Source: Halorhabdus salina (GTDB taxonomy: Archaea; Halobacteriota; Halobacteria; Halobacteriales; Haloarculaceae). Taken from it: a stretch of DNA of 64,000 nt. Below, piece by piece: positions 1-8,273 of the stretch. The position numbers and the translations under genes were made by a program. Below the pieces are notes generated by a model. It ran no database searches and had not been told where the DNA came from. It saw only the letters and a list, made by a program, of their open reading frames with translations. Numbering within the stretch: position 1 is the first letter of the stretch; every line of letters starts with the position of its first letter. The DNA is taken from contig NZ_JACDNP010000002.1 of NCBI RefSeq assembly GCF_013839425.1, positions 125,453 to 189,452 on the forward strand. The letters are read 5' to 3'.

Positions 1-212
1 GGCATATTAAGGTCCAGCAACACGAGGTCAGGCCGTTCCTTGTCCGCGTACTCGCCACGCTGGTTGAGGAATTCCATCGCCTCGACGCCGTCCTCGACGA
101 CGTGGAGGTTGTTGAGGATATTTCCCTGCTCGAAGGCTTTCTCCGTGAGTTTGGCATCGCCCGGGTTGTCTTCCGCGAGGAGAATCTCGACCGGCTGCCC
201 AGTCTCAGTCAT
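1..212 (-). CDS. Response regulator receiver protein (partial, runs off window)
   Basis: Reading leftward from the ATG at 212, about 70 residues of a CheY-like receiver domain are visible before the window ends. The acidic pair lies in the segment LLAEDN (residues 11-16) and the expected phospho-acceptor Asp67 is in LLDLNMP at the edge. The N-terminus (VEILLAEDNPGDAKLTEKAF) is that of the short haloarchaeal receivers that accompany sensory-box kinases. Its start overlaps the end of the upstream kinase remnant by 8 bases (205-212), so the two were translationally coupled. Output domain, if any, lies outside the window. Family call is firm; partner and target are unknown. Confidence 0.85.
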   Translation of the reverse strand, partial: MTETGQPVEILLAEDNPGDAKLTEKAFEQGNILNNLHVVEDGVEAMEFLNQRGEYADKERPDLVLLDLNM

Positions 213-906
213 CGCCGACCCCCTTGCTTTGGGCGGCGTTCAGCCCCTTCGGGATGGTGAATTTGAACGTCGCGCCGTCTCCTGGCTCCGACTGGACCCA
301 GATATCGCCGCCGTGGCGCTGGACGATCCGGCGGGTGATCGCTAGCCCGATCCCGGTGTTGCCGGCTTCGGCATCCGCTCCTTGCCTGAAGATCTCGAAG
401 ACATCGTCCTGTTCGTCGGCCGGAATCCCCGGCCCGTTGTCCGACACGGCGAACTCGTGGGTGTCCGTCCGGTCAGCGACAGTCACATCGATCTTTGGTA
501 TGCCGTCCTCACTGGCGTGTTCGATGGCGTTCTTCACGAGATTCTGGAACACCTGCCCGAGTTGGTCGCCGTCGGCGCTGACGGTCGGTAGATCCTCGGC
601 TGTGACTTCGGCATCATGATCGGCGATCAGCAGTTCGAGGTCCTGGCGGGCGCTTTCGAACACTGCCTCGGCGTCGACTTCGTCGAACTCCTCGGCCTCG
701 GTGTGGACGCGAGAGTACTCCAGCAGCGAATTGATCATCCGCTTCATCCGCTTTGCGCCGTTGACCGCAAACGCCATGTACTCCTCGGCCTCGTCGTCTA
801 ATTCGTCACCGTATTCGCGCTCAAGGAGGTCGACGTAACTCGACACCATCCGGAGGGGTTCCTGGAGGTCGTGGGAGGCGAGGGCATGAGTGTGCGCTCC
901 AATTAA
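205..906 (-). pseudogene. Histidine kinase remnant: HisKA and ATPase domains without a sensor
   Basis: The reading frame opens directly after an in-frame TGA (907-909 on the complement) and reads ALASHDLQEPLRMVSSYVDL, the dimerisation H-box with its His codon at 871-873, then a HATPase_c domain with N box (NLVKNAIEHA), G1 (DNGPGIPADE), F and G2 boxes (GNTGIGLAITRRIV). The first ATG is at 849, inside the H-box helix and past the His. Kinases of this family normally carry PAS/GAF sensor domains before the H-box; here they are absent, with no continuation upstream. Most likely a 5' deletion remnant; expression from a non-standard start as a sensorless kinase cannot be excluded. It overlaps the response regulator start. 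Confidence 0.7.
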
Positions 907-1065
907 TCAGGATTGATAACTGAATACCCCGCACTACCGTGTTCCAGGGAGATACCCACGAGACGGTCTCGAGTCGATGGGGAGACGAGCGAGAGCAGCG
1001 TCGATCTCTGTCCTATTGGACAGGCTAGCATAACCATTATCATCAATCAGTCGCCTTTCGGGAGT

Positions 1066-3276
1066 ATGGGTGCTGAAACCCGGATTCTCTCCGTCGCCGC
1101 TGATCCGGATGACACCGAGACGATCAGGGCGACCCTCGAAACCGAACGGTCCCGGTTTCGCGTCGAGACGGCGACGACAATCGAGGCAGGGATCGATCAT
1201 CTCCCGGCCGTCGATTGTGTCGTCAGCGACCACGACCCGCCCGAAATTGACGTATTCAGCGTTCTCGAACGGGTGCGGTCGATCGATCCGGAGATGCCCG
1301 TCGTGCTGTTTCCAAAAACTGGCTCAGAGCAATTAGCTGGCAGCGCCGTCTCGGCGGGCGTCACCGCGTACGTCGGACGGGACGGAAGTGACGAGCAGTA
1401 TGCCACGCTCGCCAGCCGGATCACCGACGCGATCGAGGGCAGTCGTCACGAGGGCTCCGAGGCTGCCACCGACTCCACGCTCCGACAGATCGCCGATCAC
1501 ACCGACGATGTGTTGTTCGTCGTCGACAGTGACTGGGCGGAGTTCCAGTTCGTCAACTCGGCCTACGAAGACTTCTTCGAGGAGTCGATCGAACGACTTC
1601 GATCGGACCCGAAGTCGTTCCTGCAGGGCGTTCATCCGGGGGATCGCGAGGCCGTCGAACGATCGATGGATCGCCTCTCGGCGGGCAGAACCGAATCGAT
1701 CGAGTTCCGCGTTCGGACACCCGACGACGAGGTTCGATGGGTCCACAGCGAAGGGAAACCCGTCTTCGACGACGAGGGGAGTGTCAGCGAGATCGTCGGG
1801 TTCGTCCGGGACATCACGGAGCGCGTCGAACGGACGCGCCGACTGGAAACTCTCATCGGCAATCTCCCCGGGATCGTCTATCGGTGTCGCAACGAACCCG
1901 GCTGGCCCATGGAGTACGTCAAGGGCGATTGTGAAGCGATCACCGGCTACGCCGCGACGGCGATCGAGAATCAGTCGGTCGTGTGGGGTGAAGACGTCAT
2001 TCATCCCGATGACCGCGAGCGCGTCTGGCAAGCCGTCCAAGACAGTCTCGATGCGGAAGGGCATTTCGAACTCACCTACCGGATCCGGACGGCGGACGGG
2101 GAGACGCGGTGGATGTGGGAACGCGGACAACTCGTCGACGGACGCAACGACGAACCCGTCCTCGAAGGCTTCATCACCGACATCACCGAGCGCAAGGAAT
2201 GGGAGGAAGAACTCGAAGCCGTCAATACACTCCTCTCGACGCTGTTCGAGACGGTTCCAGTGGGCGTGACGGTGCTCGGCGAGGACGGCGACATCACTCG
2301 AGCCAACGAGCGTGCCAAAGACGTCCTCGGCCTGGACGAATCGGACATTGTCGACCGAATGTACGACGATCCCGAATGGGAGATTGTCGATGAGGACGGC
2401 GAGGAGATCCCGCCCGAAGACCTCCCGTTCGCTCGGGTAATGGCGACCGGCCAGCCAGTCTACGACTACCGGCACGGGATCGAATGGCCCGACAAGAGCG
2501 TTCGCTGGCTCTCGATCAACGCCGCACCGCTGTCGACAGCGGCGGACGACCCCCAAGCGGTCGTCACTGCGATCTCGGACATCACCGATCAACTGGAGAA
2601 CGAGCGAGCCCTAAAGCGGCAAAACGAGCGCTTAGAGGAGTTCGCGAGCGCCCTCAGTCACGACCTCCGAAATCCGCTGAACGTTGCCAGCGGCCGACTC
2701 GAATTGCTCGGTGACGAGTGCGACAGCGAGCACGTCGAAGCCATCGAAGCCGCCCACGAGCGAATGCAAACTCTGATCGAGGACGTGCTAACGCTGGCCC
2801 GGGAAGGCGATCGCGTCACCGAGACCGAGCCGGTGGCACTCCAGTCGGTGATCGAAGGGTGTTGGCAGACGGTCGACACTGACGGGGCCAAACTCCGAAC
2901 AGAAGTTGATCGGACAGTAACCGCCGACCGCAACCGACTCCAGCAACTACTCGAGAATCTGATTCGCAACGCGGTCGAACACGGTTCGAAACCGCCCAAT
3001 ACAGCGGGTGAAAACGGCACTGACGCCCCAGCGGTCACGATCCGGATCGGCCCGCTCGACCGTGGCTTCTACGTCGAAGACGACGGGCCGGGAATCCCAC
3101 CCGAGAAACGCGAGGACGTCTTCGAGGCAGGCTATTCGACCCAGGACAACGGGACCGGGTTCGGGCTGAGCATCGTCAGACGCGTCGCCGAGGCCCACGG
3201 CTGGGATATCCGCGTGACGGAGGGGGACAACGGTGGGGCGCGATTCGAGATCACTGGTGTTGAGTTCGTCGAGTGA
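1066..3276 (+). CDS. Multi-PAS sensor histidine kinase with N-terminal receiver-like domain
   Basis: A 736-residue cytoplasmic signal-transduction kinase. Order: receiver-like domain (about 5-125; D-D pair in AADPDD, candidate acceptor Asp in VVSDHDPP), three PAS domains (about 140-245, 262-370, 385-495, each ending in a DIT-type PAC motif), HisKA with H-box ALSHDLRNPLNVASG near 580, and a HATPase domain (NAVEHG, DDGPGIPPE, GTGFGLSIV) to the end. No membrane segment is evident. I chose ATG 1066 instead of the upstream in-frame ATG at 913 because homology-like sequence (ETRILSVAADPDD) begins here and the extra 51 residues look like intergenic DNA. Signal and cognate regulator are unknown. Confidence 0.9.
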   Translation: MGAETRILSVAADPDDTETIRATLETERSRFRVETATTIEAGIDHLPAVDCVVSDHDPPEIDVFSVLERVRSIDPEMPVVLFPKTGSEQLAGSAVSAGVTAYVGRDGSDEQYATLASRITDAIEGSRHEGSEAATDSTLRQIADHTDDVLFVVDSDWAEFQFVNSAYEDFFEESIERLRSDPKSFLQGVHPGDREAVERSMDRLSAGRTESIEFRVRTPDDEVRWVHSEGKPVFDDEGSVSEIVGFVRDITERVERTRRLETLIGNLPGIVYRCRNEPGWPMEYVKGDCEAITGYAATAIENQSVVWGEDVIHPDDRERVWQAVQDSLDAEGHFELTYRIRTADGETRWMWERGQLVDGRNDEPVLEGFITDITERKEWEEELEAVNTLLSTLFETVPVGVTVLGEDGDITRANERAKDVLGLDESDIVDRMYDDPEWEIVDEDGEEIPPEDLPFARVMATGQPVYDYRHGIEWPDKSVRWLSINAAPLSTAADDPQAVVTAISDITDQLENERALKRQNERLEEFASALSHDLRNPLNVASGRLELLGDECDSEHVEAIEAAHERMQTLIEDVLTLAREGDRVTETEPVALQSVIEGCWQTVDTDGAKLRTEVDRTVTADRNRLQQLLENLIRNAVEHGSKPPNTAGENGTDAPAVTIRIGPLDRGFYVEDDGPGIPPEKREDVFEAGYSTQDNGTGFGLSIVRRVAEAHGWDIRVTEGDNGGARFEITGVEFVE

Positions 3277-3387
3277 TGGGAGTCCGACTGGTTGTGGGCT
3301 ATGATGGACCGGATGCGCAATCAGGCCCACTTGCGGAGCGTGTGTCCTCACCGCCGAACGTCAGTTAACGCGACCGTTAACGTAGTG

Positions 3388-3471
3388 ATGGCGACCGCCG
3401 ACGAACATATCCGCGTCACCGAGAGGGTAAAGCGGGAACTCGACCGCCGACGGCGAGAGGGCAAAAGCTAC
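3388..3471 (+). pseudogene. vapB: vapB-type antitoxin, 5' part (split by IS)
   Basis: Twenty-eight codons, starting MATADEHIRVTERVKREL, match the N-terminal DNA-binding part of haloarchaeal VapB-like antitoxins that pair with PIN-domain toxins. The frame is interrupted after the codon TAC at 3469-3471 by an IS200/IS605-group element. Reading resumes at 5142 with the exact next part of such a protein. After the break the frame runs into the element and stops at 3559-3561, so only a chimeric peptide could be made. The 28-residue stub keeps the basic N-terminus but loses the toxin-binding tail. Confidence 0.8.
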
Positions 3472-3489
3472 CTAATTCAGCGAGAGAGT

Positions 3490-3556
3490 CCCGCCGTCGA
3501 CGGCGCTTCGCGCCGTCTGCCCGTGGCGTCTCCGACGCCACGCTGTTCAGGGCGGG
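3490..3556 (+). repeat. Left-end structured region of the IS element
   Basis: An outer stem, CCCGCC (3490-3495) with GGCGGG (3551-3556), encloses two perfect hairpins with 8-bp arms and 3-nt loops: GACGGCGC-TTC-GCGCCGTC (3499-3517) and GTGGCGTC-TCC-GACGCCAC (3523-3541). Folded, it would be a compact three-way junction. Subterminal hairpins are the ends recognised by Y1 transposases in IS200/IS605 elements; that role is inferred here. Confidence 0.6.
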
Positions 3557-3691
3557 CGTGAATCGCGTACGCTCCTTTGAGAATCCGCCACGTTACTGCT
3601 GGTCCTGAGTCTCCAACAGTCACTAGCAGTTTCACTTTCACTCTGCATGGCTGTCATTTACGTTCTGACACCTCCTCCTATGGACTGGCTC

Positions 3692-5098
3692 ATGAAGCGA
3701 ACCAACACATTCGCCGTGCGACCGCTCACCAACGATGGAGAGCAACTGCTACGAGACTTGTTGGACGCTTCCGCCGCTCTCTGGAACGAGATAAACTACC
3801 AGCGCCTCCTGCGATACAACGACGAGGACGGCTTCGAGGGCGACGTATGGGACGCCGATACCGGTGCTCTCGAAGGAAGATACAAAGGCGTTCTCGGTGC
3901 GTCCACCGCTCAACAGGTGATACGCAAAAACAGCGAAGCGTGGCGTGGATTCTTCCGGTTGAAAGAACAGTACCACGACGAGTCGAACACCGTAGTCACA
4001 GAACACCCTGAACCGCCGGGGTTCCGTGGGAATGAGAACGATGGACGCCACCTCAAGGGAGTCATTCGCAACGACGCCTACACCGTTGAGTGGGGCGATC
4101 GCTCCCGGCTTGAGATACTGGTCGGGCGCGAGTTGAAAGACCGATACGACCACACCGGGCGCCTCCGGCTGGAAATCGCTGGCGACCCAAACTGGCCAGA
4201 GTACGAGGACCAGAGCCGGTTGGAATTGTGGTATGACGAGACTGATAGCACGTTCAGGGCTTCGCAACCCGTGACTCTTTCTGACGATGCACGGGATACT
4301 CCACTGGCCGACGAGACGGCCGCTCTGGATATCGGTGCAAACAATCTCGTCGCCTGTACCACCACGACCGGCGAGCAGTATCTGTACGAAGGCCGTGAGT
4401 TGTTTGAGCGATTCCGTGAGACGACACGAGAAATCGCCCGGTTGCAGTCGAAACTCGAAGACGGACGATACAGTAGCAAGCGTATCCGGCGATTGTATCG
4501 GAAACGAACCCGTCGCCGTGACCACGCACAAGAGGCACTGTGTCGTGACCTGCTGGACCGACTGTACGCCGAGGGCGTGGACACGGTGTATATCGGTGGT
4601 CTGACCGACGTGTTGGATACACACTGGTCGGTCGAGACAAACGCGAAGACGCACAACTTCTGGGCGTTCAAGAAATTCACTGACCGATTGGCGTGTACTG
4701 CCGAGGAATACGGTATCTCCGTCGAGGTTCGGTCGGAAGCGTGGACCAGCCAAGAGTGCCCGCAGTGTGGCGGCACAGACCGGACAACACGGCATCAGGA
4801 TACGCTCTCCTGTTCCTGTGGCTTTGAGGGGCACGCCGACCTCACAGCGTCAGAAACATTCCTGAAGCGGCAGACAGAGCAGACAGTCAGGCCGATGGCA
4901 CGGCCCGTGCGGTTCCAGTGGGACGACCACACTTGGTCGGAGTCACCACGCTCTCACGAAAGTCCCAACGAACAGCGTACAGACCAGAGTACCGTCCACC
5001 GTGACGGGAAATATTGCCTCCGGGGACTCTCAGACCGACTGAGACTCCCACGCCGGAGAGGAAACCGCGCCGTCGCCGGCCTACGGCCGGCTGCCTGA
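3692..5098 (+). CDS. tnpB: TnpB RNA-guided nuclease of IS200/IS605 group
   Basis: A 468-residue TnpB. RuvC motif I is ALDIGANN with Asp213; the C-terminal zinc finger uses Cys356, Cys359, Cys374 and Cys376 (CPQCG...CSC); the last catalytic Asp is Asp383 in GHADLTAS. TnpB proteins cut DNA next to a target motif using an RNA from the element's right end, which helps the element persist at donor sites. The middle RuvC motif, usually an acidic residue before D-L, reads IGGLTDV near residues 301-307, so an acidic catalytic residue may be lost or shifted. ATG 3692 ([12 protein letters not shown]) fits the family; in-frame ATGs at 3680 and 3647 are possible. The C-terminus runs into the right-end hairpins. 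Confidence 0.85.
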   Translation: MKRTNTFAVRPLTNDGEQLLRDLLDASAALWNEINYQRLLRYNDEDGFEGDVWDADTGALEGRYKGVLGASTAQQVIRKNSEAWRGFFRLKEQYHDESNTVVTEHPEPPGFRGNENDGRHLKGVIRNDAYTVEWGDRSRLEILVGRELKDRYDHTGRLRLEIAGDPNWPEYEDQSRLELWYDETDSTFRASQPVTLSDDARDTPLADETAALDIGANNLVACTTTTGEQYLYEGRELFERFRETTREIARLQSKLEDGRYSSKRIRRLYRKRTRRRDHAQEALCRDLLDRLYAEGVDTVYIGGLTDVLDTHWSVETNAKTHNFWAFKKFTDRLACTAEEYGISVEVRSEAWTSQECPQCGGTDRTTRHQDTLSCSCGFEGHADLTASETFLKRQTEQTVRPMARPVRFQWDDHTWSESPRSHESPNEQRTDQSTVHRDGKYCLRGLSDRLRLPRRRGNRAVAGLRPAA

Positions 5099-5141
5099 GG
5101 GATCTTCGATCCCTCTCCGTTTACGGCGCGGAGGATGTCAT
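5000..5141 (+). ncRNA. Candidate right-end guide RNA (omega/reRNA) of tnpB
   Basis: In this group the guide RNA covers the 3' end of tnpB and the right end, its guide lying just outside the element. Here the right end has two tight hairpins, GCCGGCC-TAC-GGCCGGC (5075-5091) and GAGGGATC-TTC-GATCCCTC (5097-5115), then about 26 nt to the inferred boundary. The predicted guide would begin at 5142 inside vapB. The 5' limit is a guess; only the hairpins are directly seen. Confidence 0.4.
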
Positions 5142-5306
5142 AACGACGTGCTTGAGCGCATTCTCGACGAAGAGAAGCTCGGCGACTTCTACGACGGGTT
5201 CGGTCGGTGGTCCGGCGAGGAAGCCGACCGCGTCCGTGAGGCGCGCCGAGAGGCCAAAGAGAAGCGAACGCAGCGACTGCGAGAGCGATCCGAGGACGCT
5301 GCATGA
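5142..5306 (+). pseudogene. vapB: vapB-type antitoxin, 3' part
   Basis: Fifty-four codons beginning NDVLERILDEEKLGDFYDGF and ending in a basic Arg/Lys/Glu-rich helix, then TGA at 5304-5306. It continues the interrupted gene at 3388-3471 exactly between codons, giving an 82-residue antitoxin if the IS is removed. The stop overlaps the ATG of the downstream vapC remnant (ATGA at 5303-5306), the usual coupling for VapBC pairs. It has no start codon of its own in a plausible place. Confidence 0.8.
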
Positions 5307-5716
5307 CGGTCCTGGACGCGACAGTCTCATCGACTATCTGGACGGCGTCGAAGCGACGAAGCGTTCTACGAGGCACATGGGGGCGAGAACGAGCGCTGGG
5401 TGATGCCCGTTCCGGCCTACGCTGGGGCACTCGTCGGCGAAGGGACCCTTCCGAATGGCGACGTCGACGGTGCTCGTGCTGATCTTTCGTGGGGCAAGAC
5501 GTACGCCGTCGACGAACGGATGGCCGTGACAGCGGGAGAGATCGCGGACGAGTCCAACCGGGAGGACCGTATTTGGATGGCCTCGATGCACTGATTGCCG
5601 CCGTCGGCGGGGAACTGAATGCGCCGGTGGTCTCCAGCGACGGTGATCGCACCCACCCGGAGACGAAGCAGGTTGTCGACGTCGAAGAGTACCGCGAGGC
5701 TGAAGATGACAGTTAA
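5303..5716 (+). pseudogene. vapC: vapC-type PIN toxin, frameshifted
   Basis: Three frames must be joined to read a PIN-domain ribonuclease of about 135 residues: MTVLDATV, then LDGVEATK, then WVMPVPAYAGALVGEG...DLSWGKTYAVDER, then GPYLDGLDALIAAVGGEL and SSDGDRTHPETKQVVD. One-base losses are apparent near 5329 (GTC-TC where GTC-CTC is expected) and 5364 (CGTTCTAC where CGTTTCTAC is expected), and a further shift lies near 5555-5560. The Asp of LDAT and the LDGLDAL acidic cluster are still legible; the Glu usual in the AYAEAL helix reads Gly. The toxin is dead, consistent with loss of its antitoxin to the IS upstream. Confidence 0.75.
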
Positions 5717-6016
5717 CTGTGTCTCTGGTTCGCCTGAACCATGGTCTGCTCCGTGACTTCGGGAATAGCGTCCACGTCATCACCGAGTGAGGTGAACGCT
5801 AATTTGCGGGGAGATAGACACCCACCAAGACCATCCGGACGAGATCGAGTCGCCAATCAACGGCCCCACCGCGACTGACGAGACTGAAAACGAAGTATGA
5901 CGGACGAACACTGGGGGAGACTGTGCTGGCCGGAAAATCAACCCAGGACGTCCCCGTCACGCCCAGCCAGTTCGCTGTCCTTTTCTCGCACGGTCACGTA
6001 GCCAGCGACGATTCGC
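5717..6016 (+). other. 300-bp stretch without a recognised gene
   Basis: No supported reading frame and no clear structure was found. It lies behind the vapBC wreckage and may include more decayed sequence. The last part presumably carries the promoter of the methyltransferase at 6017, but no convincing TATA element is visible. Confidence 0.4.
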
Positions 6017-6634
6017 ATGGATCCGGAAGACAACCGCCAGACCTGGGCCGAGCGCTCGGGTGCGTACTCGCCGGAGTACTACGCCCATATCGGCCACAAC
6101 GAAGTGAGCGAGACGCTCGCGAGCGTTCTCGAGCACTACGCCAGCGAAGACCCGAGCGTCCTCGAAGTCGGCTGTGGCTCCGGGCGACACCTCGCACACC
6201 TTCTGGATACCGGCTACAGCGACCTCGCGGGGATCGATATCAACGACGACTCCTTCGAGGTGATGGCCGAGGAGTATCCGCGACTCGTCGACACGGGCAC
6301 CTTCCTCACCGGGGCGATCGAGGACCTCCTCCCGGAGTACCCCGACGACGCCTACGATGTCGTCTACTCGGTCGAGACCCTCCAGCACGTCCACCCGGAA
6401 GAGACGGCCGTCTTCGAAGAGCTCGTGCGCGTGACCGGCGACCTGTTGATCACGGCCGAAAACGAGGGGAACGCCCCCGACCGGGGCCGTCCGGGCGCTG
6501 AGGTGTCCGAAGTCGACGACGAGTTTCCCCTCTATCACCGCGACTGGAAGACGGTGTTCAGCGATCTCGGGGGTGCTCAGTTACTCTGTGAACCGACCAG
6601 CCGGGATACGATCCGAGTCTTTCGGTTCCCGTGA
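6017..6634 (+). CDS. Class I SAM-dependent methyltransferase
   Basis: A 205-residue soluble protein with a Rossmann methyltransferase fold. Motif I is SVLEVGCGSGRHLAHLL (around 47-63), the acidic residue after beta 2 is in GIDINDDSF, and motif post-II/IV is DDAYDVVYSVETLQHV. The short C-terminal part (DLLITAENEGN, YHRDWKTVFSDLG) suggests a small-molecule or protein methyltransferase. No substrate can be assigned; neighbours are a decayed toxin-antitoxin pair and a convergent redox gene, so context is not informative. Confidence 0.85.
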   Translation: MDPEDNRQTWAERSGAYSPEYYAHIGHNEVSETLASVLEHYASEDPSVLEVGCGSGRHLAHLLDTGYSDLAGIDINDDSFEVMAEEYPRLVDTGTFLTGAIEDLLPEYPDDAYDVVYSVETLQHVHPEETAVFEELVRVTGDLLITAENEGNAPDRGRPGAEVSEVDDEFPLYHRDWKTVFSDLGGAQLLCEPTSRDTIRVFRFP

Positions 6635-6644
6635 GAGTCAGCTG

Positions 6645-6720
6645 ATACGGATTATTGTAGTGCTGTAGCGGTATCCGCCGATCCCGGGTCGGCGTTATCC
6701 GGAAATAATCTAATCCGTAT
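6645..6720. repeat. Inverted-repeat element, copy 1
   Basis: ATACGGATTA (6645-6654) is mirrored exactly by TAATCCGTAT (6711-6720), with TTATCCGGAAATAATC inside the right arm. A related copy lies at 16304-16352, sharing ATACGGATTATTGTAG and ATTATTTCCGGA. It sits between convergent genes, where a REP-like or MITE-like element, possibly acting as a terminator, would be tolerated. Confidence 0.55.
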
Positions 6721-6810
6721 GACTCCGACTACTCGAGAGATCCGTGTTGGCTCTCCATCACCTGCGTTCGTCCCAAAAGCGACGGCGACCGTTCGGGTAT
6801 CGGGCGCCGC

Positions 6811-8118
6811 TTAGATGATCCCTCCTGCCAGTGCACCGCCGAGCACGACCAGCAAGCCTCCGGCGACCAGGTGCAACGTTTCCAGGTGGCGCTGGCGCCA
6901 CTCGCCCACCGCGTCGGCGGCCACGTAGCCGCTGCCGACCACGAGGGTGATCGCGATCATCGGAGCGACGAACAGGAGGTTGTAAGCGCCTAGCAGCGGG
7001 AGCGACTGCTGCCAGGGGAGGCTAGCGAGCATCCCGCCGGCCACGACGTAGGGGCCGGCTGTACACGGCAACAGGAAGAGACTGACGCCGACGCCGGCCA
7101 GCACCGCCCCGACGATCGTACTGTGGGCCCACAGTGGTTCCGTCAGTCGGCGTTGCATCCCAGGTCGCCAGGATTCGGGGACCTCCATCGTGAACCCACC
7201 GGCCCCGTGGCTGATGCCGTCTTTGAGTTCGAACAGGCCGAGTCCGATCGCGAGAACGCCAAACAGCTGTCGGATCCCGGCGATCTGAAGGGCGTCGATG
7301 GCGCCCGCTGATTTGAAGCCGAACACCAGCAGCGCGCCCATTGCGCCGTAGGCGACGGCGATTGTCAGGGCGAACGTCAGTCCGGCAGCGATCACCGTTC
7401 GCGGGCGTTCGGGATGGCGCGTCAGAATCGTCGTGAGCAAGACGACGAGGACGGCCAGTGCACACGGGTTGACCGCATCCCCGAGTGCGAGCCCTGCCAG
7501 TGTCAGAAGCGTTCCCATCGAGGGGTCCTCAGTTGACTTTCCGGTAACCGTCTTCGTCGGGGATTCGTGAGTTCCTGGCTTGTCGTTCGCGGATTCGGCG
7601 GTGGTCGTTTCATCTGTCGTTGCTTCGTCGGGAGTCTCCCGAGCAGTCCTCGCCACGTCAGTCGTTGCCTTCGTTTCAGGGGTCATCTGTGCCGCCTCGA
7701 ACCGTTGTTCGAGCAGTTCGATCGCCCGATCCTCGCCGATCGCGTACTCGTCCCCGACGAAAACGACAGGGACAGGCCCCCACTGCTCGCGAGGGACGTC
7801 GTACCCCTGGAGATATTGGGCGAAGCGGCGGGGATGGTCACGTGCGTTGTACTTCTCGACGGTAAATTCGTACTCGTCGCGTTGCGCTTCGAGGAACTGC
7901 TCGACGTTCCCACAGTGCGGACAGCCAGGGAGATAAAAGAACACAACCGTCACGGACCCCGTTTCGTTTGTCGTGATGGCGTTCGTCGCCGATCGTGTGT
8001 CCTCCTCCTGGGCTCCGACCGCCGGTCCGACCGCACCGCCGAAAACGCCCACCACCAGGAGCAGACAAAAGACAACGCTGATTGTCCGGACGAGAAGCTC
8101 ACGATTGCCGGCGAGCAT
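6811..8118 (-). CDS. Thioredoxin-like and CcdA/DsbD-type membrane fusion
   Basis: A 435-residue protein. After a membrane/signal segment (about 11-36) comes a thioredoxin-like domain with CPHC (Cys66, Cys69) in VVFFYLPGCPHCGNVEQFLE, a Thr/Glu-rich low-complexity linker (about 155-205), then a six-helix CcdA-like domain with paired cysteines in GDAVNPCALAVLV and LFLLPCTAGPYV. Such fusions move reducing power across the membrane to exported thiols or haem/copper assembly. ATG 8118 was chosen over one at 8214 because the signal segment follows it closely. It is divergent from a binding-protein lipoprotein gene. Substrate is not deducible. Confidence 0.85.
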   Translation of the reverse strand: MLAGNRELLVRTISVVFCLLLVVGVFGGAVGPAVGAQEEDTRSATNAITTNETGSVTVVFFYLPGCPHCGNVEQFLEAQRDEYEFTVEKYNARDHPRRFAQYLQGYDVPREQWGPVPVVFVGDEYAIGEDRAIELLEQRFEAAQMTPETKATTDVARTARETPDEATTDETTTAESANDKPGTHESPTKTVTGKSTEDPSMGTLLTLAGLALGDAVNPCALAVLVVLLTTILTRHPERPRTVIAAGLTFALTIAVAYGAMGALLVFGFKSAGAIDALQIAGIRQLFGVLAIGLGLFELKDGISHGAGGFTMEVPESWRPGMQRRLTEPLWAHSTIVGAVLAGVGVSLFLLPCTAGPYVVAGGMLASLPWQQSLPLLGAYNLLFVAPMIAITLVVGSGYVAADAVGEWRQRHLETLHLVAGGLLVVLGGALAGGII

Positions 8119-8233
8119 GCGGAAAATATCTCCCCTTCCTGCCTTAATCGCTCCGGAATGTCTGTCTCGACAGCAGTTTTCAGTATCACTCGTGGAGCGC
8201 CCACTTCGGCCCATCCAGTATTACTCAAAATCG

Positions 8234-8250
8234 AAAAAGTATTATTTCGG
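8234..8250 (+). promoter_or_regulatory. TATA-type promoter of the metal-chelate importer operon
   Basis: AAAAAGTATTATTTCGG is centred about 30 bp before ATG 8274, the spacing of a leaderless haloarchaeal transcript. An AGTATTA motif also occurs just upstream (about 8217-8223), so two copies flank an A-rich stretch; this may be an operator. Confidence 0.45.
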
Positions 8251-8273
8251 CAAATGGTACCGCTTCGAACGTA

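Larger units (their letters stand above)
3472..5141 (+). mobile_element. IS200/IS605-group element carrying only tnpB (IS1341-type)
   Basis: About 1.67 kb. The boundaries are inferred from the host gene: removing 3472-5141 rejoins vapB in frame (GKSY followed by NDVL). No target duplication is seen, as expected for this single-strand transposon group. Both ends are rich in short perfect hairpins: 3499-3517 and 3523-3541 on the left, 5075-5091 and 5097-5115 on the right. There is no tnpA (Y1 transposase) gene inside, so movement would need a transposase in trans. The left flank reads AGCTAC, whose last bases are the predicted target-adjacent motif of this TnpB. Confidence 0.8.

Noticed and set aside
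913-1065. N-terminal extension of the kinase from ATG 913
   Set aside because: The 51 extra residues look like intergenic DNA; the receiver-like domain begins right after ATG 1066.
1333-2592. Long 419-codon ORF on the minus strand within the kinase
   Set aside because: Shadow frame of high-GC coding DNA; no domain is readable and the plus strand encodes clear PAS motifs.
5897-6001. 34-codon ORF MTDEHWGRLCWPE before the methyltransferase
   Set aside because: No conserved features, Ser/Arg-rich second half, and it overlaps the likely promoter region.
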